Assembly (NCBI RefSeq): GCF_014268455.2
Contig: NZ_CP077085.1
Span: forward strand, 1,054,001 to 1,118,000
Reading direction: 5' to 3'
Source of the DNA: Pseudomonas shahriarae
GTDB taxonomy: Bacteria > Pseudomonadota > Gammaproteobacteria > Pseudomonadales > Pseudomonadaceae
Length of the DNA: 64,000 bases
Shown one piece after another: positions 58,754-64,000 of the stretch. Made by a program: the position numbers and the translations under genes. The notes under the pieces were generated by a model. That model did no database searches. It was not told where the DNA came from and worked only from the letters and a program-made list of their open reading frames with translations. Each line of letters opens with the position of its first letter. Positions within the stretch are counted from its first letter, which is position 1.

Positions 58754-60310
58754 TTACAGCCCTGGCAGGTGTTGACGAACATGGGCAACCAGCGCGTCCA
58801 GCGTCCCGCTTTCATTGGTCTCGACCCGCTTGCTCAGTAGCAGTTCCTCGGCGCTCAGAGGATCGCGGCTGGCTTGCTGCTGCTCAATGACCTCCAGGGT
58901 GGCGTCAGAAGGATCGTTTTTATCTGCCTGACGTTTCGCCAGCCAGTTGGCGATCACTGCCTGTGGTGCATTGCAATCGAGGATCAGGAAGGGCGCGCCA
59001 GTGGCCTCTGCGACTTTGGCGGCGGCGTCGCGTTGTTCACGCTTGAGGTAGGTGGCGTCCAGGACCACCGGGAAGCCCGCGCGCAGCACGGTTTCGGCGA
59101 GGGTATGCAGGCGGGCGTAGGTCGCTGCGCTGGCATCCGAGGCATAGATCCCAGCTTGTGGGGTGTTCTCCACTTGCTGCTCGCCAAACAAGCGCTTGCG
59201 TTCTACATCGGAGCGCAGGCGTATGGCACCGAGCGCGTCGACCAGGCGCATTGCCACATGGCTTTTGCCGGTGGCCGACACACCGTGGGTAATTGCCAGG
59301 AAGCGCGAGGGGATGGTGCTGTAGCTTTCGGCCAGGTTGGCGTAGTTACGGTATTGGCGCAGGGTGGTTGCACGCTCTACAGGCGTTGCTTCGGACGGCA
59401 TGCTGAACAGGGCGACCTTGGCCCGCACCAGGGCACGGTAGGCCTTATAGAAGTTCAGCAGTTCGAGGCTCTGGTAATCGCCAGTCAGTTCCAGGTACTG
59501 GCTGATAAAACGTCGGGCCAGGGACTTGAGGCCACGGTCTTCCAGGTCCATGGCCAGGAAGCCAGTGTCGGCACATACGTCGGTGAAGCGGAACGGCTCG
59601 TTGAACTCGATGCAGTCGAAGATCACCACGTGATCGTCGATCATCGTTGCGTTGCCCAGGTGAATGTCGCCGTGGCACTCGCGGATAAAGCCATTGAGCT
59701 TGCGTTGCTCCAGCAGGGGCTTGAGGCGTTCGAAGCTGCTCTGGGCCCAGGCTTGCAGTGCTTGCAGTTGGGCCAGGTCGGCCTTGTCGCTGAGAAACGG
59801 GCGGATCTGCTCGAAGTTCTGCTGTACAGGTGCCATCACCTCGTCCGGCGTGCCGGCCGGGTGCGCCTCGGGAACCTTGGGCGCGTTCAAGTGGAACTGC
59901 GCAATCTGGCTGGCCATTTCGTCGATGTGGCCGCTGGTCAGCTCGCCATTGGCCTGCAAGGTGCTCAGCAGTTGGCTTTGCGGGAACTGGCGCATTTTCA
60001 GCACATATTCGATGGCCGGACCTTCGCCGGCCAGTTGCGGGGCTTCAACGCTGCCGGTGATCGGTAACACTTCAAGATACAAATCTTGTGTCAGGCGCTG
60101 GTTGAGGCGCAGTTCCTCGTTGCAGAAGTGGGAGCGGGCGTCCAACTGGGTAAAGTCGAGGAAGCCGAAGTTCACCGGTTTCTTGATCTTGTAGGCGTAG
60201 GGGCCAGTGAGCAGAACCCAGGAAATATGGGTTTCGATGACTTGAAACGCTTCGACCGGATGAGGAAACAGGGCCGGGTTTTGCAGGGCGGCAATCAGGG
60301 GCTGGCTCAC
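58754..60310 (-). CDS. APH-like and P-loop kinase fusion protein
   Basis: 518 residues. The N-terminal half (about 40-290) resembles the aminoglycoside-phosphotransferase/choline-kinase fold (IRECHGDIHLGNATMI with its catalytic HGD..N motif, then VIFDCIEFNEPFRFTDVCAD); the C-terminal part is a P-loop zeta-toxin/AAA kinase (THGVSATGKSHVAMRLVDALG, P-loop GVSATGKS, then VVLDATYLK). Function unknown; both halves could be sugar or nucleotide kinases. GTG at 60310 follows AAGGA; an ATG at 60349 adds 13 residues. Confidence 0.8.
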   Translation of the reverse strand: MSQPLIAALQNPALFPHPVEAFQVIETHISWVLLTGPYAYKIKKPVNFGFLDFTQLDARSHFCNEELRLNQRLTQDLYLEVLPITGSVEAPQLAGEGPAIEYVLKMRQFPQSQLLSTLQANGELTSGHIDEMASQIAQFHLNAPKVPEAHPAGTPDEVMAPVQQNFEQIRPFLSDKADLAQLQALQAWAQSSFERLKPLLEQRKLNGFIRECHGDIHLGNATMIDDHVVIFDCIEFNEPFRFTDVCADTGFLAMDLEDRGLKSLARRFISQYLELTGDYQSLELLNFYKAYRALVRAKVALFSMPSEATPVERATTLRQYRNYANLAESYSTIPSRFLAITHGVSATGKSHVAMRLVDALGAIRLRSDVERKRLFGEQQVENTPQAGIYASDASAATYARLHTLAETVLRAGFPVVLDATYLKREQRDAAAKVAEATGAPFLILDCNAPQAVIANWLAKRQADKNDPSDATLEVIEQQQASRDPLSAEELLLSKRVETNESGTLDALVAHVRQHLPGL

Positions 60311-60413
60311 GGGCGATCCTTCGGAGTCTGGGAAAATAATGGAGCGCATTATGGCCGCTCAAGTCGGTCATGCAAACCGCCGTCCGGTTCATGTTGATCA
60401 TCAATAAAATGCG

Positions 60414-60419
60414 TATAAT
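60414..60419 (+). promoter_or_regulatory. Consensus -10 element directly upstream of mrcB
   Basis: Perfect TATAAT ending 8 bp before the mrcB ATG, with a TTGATC 14 bp upstream. A start 6-7 nt downstream would make an almost leaderless mrcB mRNA. No Shine-Dalgarno lies before the ATG. Confidence 0.5.
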
Positions 60420-60427
60420 CCGCCGCC

Positions 60428-62752
60428 ATGACTCGTACCCGATCTCCCCGTTCCCGTAAAAAACCTCCTCCCCGCAGCCTGCGCCCCTGGCTGGGCTGGG
60501 CGATCAAGCTCGGCCTGGTTGGCCTGGTGGCACTCGCAGGCGTCGCGGTGTACCTCGATGCCGTGGTCCAGGAGAAGTTCTCTGGCAAGCGCTGGACCAT
60601 CCCGGCGAAGGTGTACGCTCGCCCGCTGGAGCTGTTTACCGGCCAGAAATTGAGCAAGGCTGACTTCCTTACCGAACTCGATGCGCTGGGTTACCGACGC
60701 GAAGCCGTGGCCAACGGTCCGGGGGCGGCGGCGGTCAGCGGCAATACCGTGGACTTGAACACCCGGGGCTTCCAGTTCTATGAAGGCCTGGAAAAGGCCC
60801 AGCCGGTGCGTGTGCGTTTCTCCGGGGATTACGTGGCCGAGCTTTCCGCACTCAACGGCGGCAAGCTGCCGGTGGTGCGCCTTGAGCCATTGCTGATCGG
60901 CGGGATTTACCCGAAGAACCTTGAAGATCGCATCCTGATCAAGATTGATCAGGTCCCGCCGTATCTGTTGGAAACCCTGGTCGCGGTTGAAGACCGGGAT
61001 TTCTACAGCCACTGGGGCGTATCGCCCAAGTCCATCGCCCGCGCCATCTGGGTCAACACCTCGGGTGGCCGCATGACCCAGGGCGGCAGTACGCTGACGC
61101 AACAATTGGTCAAGAATTTCTACCTGACCAGTGAGCGCAGCCTGACCCGTAAACTCACTGAAGCCATGATGGCGATGTTGCTGGAGCTGCATTACAGCAA
61201 GCAGGAGATCCTGGAGGCCTACCTCAACGAAGTGTTCGTCGGCCAGGATGGCCAGCGCGCGGTGCATGGTTTCGGCCTGGCCAGTCAGTTCTTCTTCGGC
61301 CAGCCATTGTCCGAGCTCAAGCTGCATCAGGTGGCGTTGCTGGTGGGCATGGTCAAGGGGCCGTCCTATTACAACCCGCGCCGCAACCCGGAGCGGGCCC
61401 TGGAACGTCGTAACCTGGTCCTCGACGTGCTGGAACAGCAGGGCGTGGCCACCGCAGAACAGGTCGCTGCCGCGAAGAAGATGCCTCTGGGTGTCACTAC
61501 CCGTGGCAAGTTGGCCGACAGTTCATTCCCCGGCTTCATCGACCTGGTCAAGCGCCAGTTGCGCGAAGACTATCGCGACGAGGACTTGACCGAAGAAGGC
61601 CTGCGGATCTTCACCAGTTTCGACCCGATCCTGCAGATGAAGGCCGAAGCGTCGGTCAGCGATACCTTCAAGCGCCTGGCCGGGCGCAAGGGTTCGGATG
61701 AGGTTGAGGCGGCCATGGTGGTGACCAATCCGGAAACCGGTGAAGTCCAGGCCATGATCGGCAGCCGCCAGGCCAGTTTTGCCGGCTTCAACCGTGCCCT
61801 GGATGCCGTACGGCCGATTGGCTCGCTGATCAAGCCGGCGGTGTACCTCACGGCGCTGGAAAAACCGAGCAAGTACACCCTGACCAGTTGGTTGTCCGAC
61901 GAAGCGTTTTCGGTCAAGGGCGCCGATGGCCAGGTGTGGAAGCCGCAGAACTATGACCGTCGCTCCCACGGTACGGTGTTCCTGTACCAGGGCCTGGCAC
62001 ACTCCTACAATCTGTCCACGGCGCGGCTGGGCCTGGAGCTGGGGGTGCCGAACGTCCTCAAGACCCTGGCGCGCCTGGGCGTGAGCCGCGAGTTCCCGGC
62101 GTTCCCTTCGATGTTGCTGGGGGCGGGGGGCTTGAGCCCGATGGAAGTGGCGACCATGTACCAGACCCTGGCCAACGGTGGTTTCAATACACCGATGCGC
62201 GGGATCCGCAGTGTGCTTACGGCGGAAGGCGAGCCGCTCAAGCGCTACCCGTTCCAGATCGAGCAGCGCTTTGATCCGGCCTCCATCTATCTGACCCAGA
62301 ACGCCATGCAGCGGGTCATGCGCGAAGGTACCGGGCGCTCGGTGTACAGCTCACTGCCTGGCAACCTGACGCTGGCCGGCAAGACCGGTACCAGTAACGA
62401 TTCCCGGGACAGTTGGTTCGCCGGTTTCAGCCAGGACCTGCTCGCGGTGGTGTGGCTGGGGCGCGATGACAATGGCAAGACACCCTTCACGGGGGCGACC
62501 GGCGCCTTGCAGGTCTGGACCAGTTTTATGCGCAAGGCCGACCCGCTGCCACTGAACATGCCGCAACCCGACAACATCGTGCAGGCCTGGATCGACCCCC
62601 ATACCGGGCAGGGCTCCGATGCCAACTGTCCGGGCGCGGTGCAGATGCCGTATATTCGCGGCAGTGAACCGCCAGCCGGCGCTCCATGTGGCACAGGTGT
62701 GCCCACGGATGCCGATTCGGTGATGGATTGGGTCAAGGGCTGGATGAATTAA
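60428..62752 (+). CDS. mrcB: Penicillin-binding protein 1B
   Basis: 774 residues, bifunctional class A PBP: basic cytoplasmic N-terminus, TM helix at about 25-45 (GWAIKLGLVGLVALAGVAVYL), UB2H regulatory domain, GT51 glycosyltransferase (EDRDFYSHWGV, GGSTLTQQLVKN), and transpeptidase with SxxK in GSLIKP, SYN in HSYNLS and KTGTS. Polymerises and crosslinks peptidoglycan. It is followed 16 bp later by its activator LpoP. Confidence 0.98.
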   Translation: MTRTRSPRSRKKPPPRSLRPWLGWAIKLGLVGLVALAGVAVYLDAVVQEKFSGKRWTIPAKVYARPLELFTGQKLSKADFLTELDALGYRREAVANGPGAAAVSGNTVDLNTRGFQFYEGLEKAQPVRVRFSGDYVAELSALNGGKLPVVRLEPLLIGGIYPKNLEDRILIKIDQVPPYLLETLVAVEDRDFYSHWGVSPKSIARAIWVNTSGGRMTQGGSTLTQQLVKNFYLTSERSLTRKLTEAMMAMLLELHYSKQEILEAYLNEVFVGQDGQRAVHGFGLASQFFFGQPLSELKLHQVALLVGMVKGPSYYNPRRNPERALERRNLVLDVLEQQGVATAEQVAAAKKMPLGVTTRGKLADSSFPGFIDLVKRQLREDYRDEDLTEEGLRIFTSFDPILQMKAEASVSDTFKRLAGRKGSDEVEAAMVVTNPETGEVQAMIGSRQASFAGFNRALDAVRPIGSLIKPAVYLTALEKPSKYTLTSWLSDEAFSVKGADGQVWKPQNYDRRSHGTVFLYQGLAHSYNLSTARLGLELGVPNVLKTLARLGVSREFPAFPSMLLGAGGLSPMEVATMYQTLANGGFNTPMRGIRSVLTAEGEPLKRYPFQIEQRFDPASIYLTQNAMQRVMREGTGRSVYSSLPGNLTLAGKTGTSNDSRDSWFAGFSQDLLAVVWLGRDDNGKTPFTGATGALQVWTSFMRKADPLPLNMPQPDNIVQAWIDPHTGQGSDANCPGAVQMPYIRGSEPPAGAPCGTGVPTDADSVMDWVKGWMN

Positions 62753-62768
62753 GCAAAGAGGATTTCAA

Positions 62769-63500
62769 GTGAACAAGTGGTTGATTCCGGCTATTACAAC
62801 GTTAGCTTTGCTCAGTGGTTGCTCCACCGTGCAGCGCGGGTCCATCCCGGTGGTGGATTCCGGCACGGCCGTGTCCAACAATGACCGGATCTCGGCCAAC
62901 GGCGGCTTCCGCCAGACCGTGACCACGCGTCCAAACCCTGCCACAACCCAGGCTGTACCCCAGGATTCCGGAGTGGTGGTAATGGTTCCGGGGGGCGGCG
63001 CTACTACGTCTGCGCCGATCAGCTCGGCGCCATGGACACCGGGCCCGATCACACCTGGGCCGTCGAACTCCGCGCCGATTGATAGCGCGCCGATCAACCA
63101 GGGCACCTACAACATGCCCTCGACCCCGAGCGGGATTCCTTCGGCCAACGCCGGTGGCCTGTCCGCCGACGAGCAGTTGGACGGTCCGGTCCTGGCCTTG
63201 CTCACCACTGCGCAGCAACAGCAAGCCGGTGGAGACTTGAACGGTGCATCGTCCAGCCTCGAGCGCGCCCAGCGTGTCGCGCCACGTGAACCGCAGGTGC
63301 TCTACCGCCTGGCGCAAGTGCGCATGGCCCAGGGGGATGCGCCACAAGCCGAACAGTTCGCCCGTCGTGGCCTGACCATGGCTAACGGTCGTCCTGACCT
63401 GCAGGCCAGTCTGTGGGCCCTGATTGGCGACGCGCGCGCTGCGCAAGGTGATGCTGCCGGTGCTGCCCAGGCTCGGCAAAAGGCCAAGGTCAGTCTCTGA
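62769..63500 (+). CDS. lpoP: PBP1b activator lipoprotein LpoP (TPR)
   Basis: 243 residues: signal peptide with lipobox LLSGC (Cys18), a disordered Pro/Ser/Thr-rich tether (about 40-130, with repeated SAPI units), and C-terminal TPR repeats (about 140-240, LLTTAQQQQAGGDLNGASSSLERAQRVAP, then LYRLAQVRMAQGDAPQAEQFARRGL). LpoP was identified as the activator of PBP1b in P. aeruginosa, encoded next to it. GTG start. It overlaps yqcC by 1 bp. Confidence 0.9.
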   Translation: MNKWLIPAITTLALLSGCSTVQRGSIPVVDSGTAVSNNDRISANGGFRQTVTTRPNPATTQAVPQDSGVVVMVPGGGATTSAPISSAPWTPGPITPGPSNSAPIDSAPINQGTYNMPSTPSGIPSANAGGLSADEQLDGPVLALLTTAQQQQAGGDLNGASSSLERAQRVAPREPQVLYRLAQVRMAQGDAPQAEQFARRGLTMANGRPDLQASLWALIGDARAAQGDAAGAAQARQKAKVSL

Positions 63501-63829
63501 TGGATCCTCGTTTTCCGGCAATTGCCGAGCAGTTATTGCTGATTGAGCGCGAATTGCGCCTGGCGGGCTGGTGGGATGAAGTGTCCCCCAGTGCCGAGGC
63601 GCTGAGCAGCGTCGAGCCGTTTTCGGTTGATACCCTGGATTTTCATCAGTGGTTGCAGTGGATCTTCCTGGGTCGCATGAAACAGATCCTCGAGCAGGAC
63701 CTGCCGTTGCCCAATGCCTCGGGCATTCTGGAGATGGCCGAGATGGTCTACGCCGATCGTCTTCAAGAGAGCCTCGGCCTACGGTCGGCGCTGAAAAAGT
63801 TCGACCAACTGATCGTCGGCGCTCGTTAA
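63500..63829 (+). CDS. YqcC family protein
   Basis: 109 residues, DUF446/YqcC: helical, with WWDEVSPSAEAL, PFSVDTLDFHQWLQWIFLGRM and LEQDLPLPNASGILEMAE. Function unknown. Start ATG overlaps the lpoP stop (TGATG). Confidence 0.9.
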   Translation: MDPRFPAIAEQLLLIERELRLAGWWDEVSPSAEALSSVEPFSVDTLDFHQWLQWIFLGRMKQILEQDLPLPNASGILEMAEMVYADRLQESLGLRSALKKFDQLIVGAR

Positions 63830-63835
63830 TTGCCT

Positions 63836-63860
63836 GACTGCCGGGTTTTCCGGCAGTCTT
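63836..63860 (+). terminator. Hairpin closing mrcB-lpoP-yqcC
   Basis: GACTGCCGG-gtttt-CCGGCAGTC followed by TT, right after the yqcC stop. Confidence 0.75.
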
Positions 63861-64000
63861 GCGCACATTTCTACCGCTTGACGACATTCAGGCGAGTTTT
63901 ATCCCTCCTCAAAGCCCTTTCTTCTACGTTCACATGCGCTTAGTTGGAAAAAAGCGCAATTATTGCTTGACTTGAAGGGGCTGAAACAGAAGAATCCAAA

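Noticed and set aside
63861..64000. GCAAT-T-ATTGC palindrome and TTGACT at the window end
   Set aside because: Could be the promoter of a gene outside the window, but too little follows to support it.

Overview
The window is core chromosome of a Pseudomonas, most likely of the P. fluorescens group. The basis is gene content and order (lldR-smpB, omlA/bamE-fur-recN, grpE-dnaK-dnaJ-dapB-carAB-greA, rlmE-ftsH-folP-glmM-tpiA-secG, rimP-nusA-infB-rbfA-truB-rpsO-pnp, acs-pgi-panCB-folK-pcnB, cbrB-cbrA-gluQ-dksA, mrcB-lpoP), the protein sequences, and GTGGGAGC-type REP elements. Gene symbols rest on recognition of protein sequence and synteny; no search was run. I see no prophage, insertion sequence, CRISPR array, rRNA operon or large island.

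Layout. 1-5.2 kb: lactate-type GntR regulator, SmpB, RatA/RnfH pair, BamE and Fur back to back, and RecN with a LexA box. 5.3-10.3 kb: heat-shock chaperones GrpE, DnaK and DnaJ, with two near-consensus sigma-32 promoters, then DapB. 10.3-16 kb: carAB behind a leader hairpin, greA, a small membrane protein and yhbY. 16.3-22.5 kb: rlmE, ftsH, folP, glmM, tpiA, secG. 22.5-31.7 kb: tRNA-Leu(GAG), tRNA-fMet and the nusA/infB/pnp translation and RNA-decay cluster. 31.7-37.6 kb: a BON-domain protein under a sigma-54-type promoter, a giant AsmA/DUF748 protein, an rRNA-type methyltransferase and a DUF2236 protein. 37.6-45.4 kb: acs, pgi, panC, panB, folK, pcnB. 45.6-51.7 kb: the CbrA/CbrB carbon-nitrogen system with its target small RNA CrcZ, the small membrane protein CbrX, and gluQ. 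51.7-54.7 kb: dksA, an aminotransferase, sfsA, a Rieske protein. 54.8-57.8 kb: a Fur-box-preceded haem ABC transporter and, facing it, a PrrF iron-responsive small RNA. 57.8-64 kb: TfoX-like and pentapeptide proteins, a kinase fusion, PBP1b with its activator LpoP, and a YqcC-family protein.

The parts no ORF list would show are regulatory: CrcZ (sigma-54 promoter plus CbrB-type TGTTAC sites), PrrF (Fur box, promoter and terminator), a complete sigma-54/IHF/inverted-repeat control region in front of the BON gene, two sigma-32 promoters, a SOS box, a carA leader terminator, three tandem hairpins before rimP, and a block of four GTAACA hexamers upstream of panBC. panD, usually between pgi and panC in Pseudomonas, is absent here and a REPIN lies in its place.

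The window looks like ordinary housekeeping DNA rather than a home for a wholly new system. The least explained element is the BON-gene promoter at 31745-31867.
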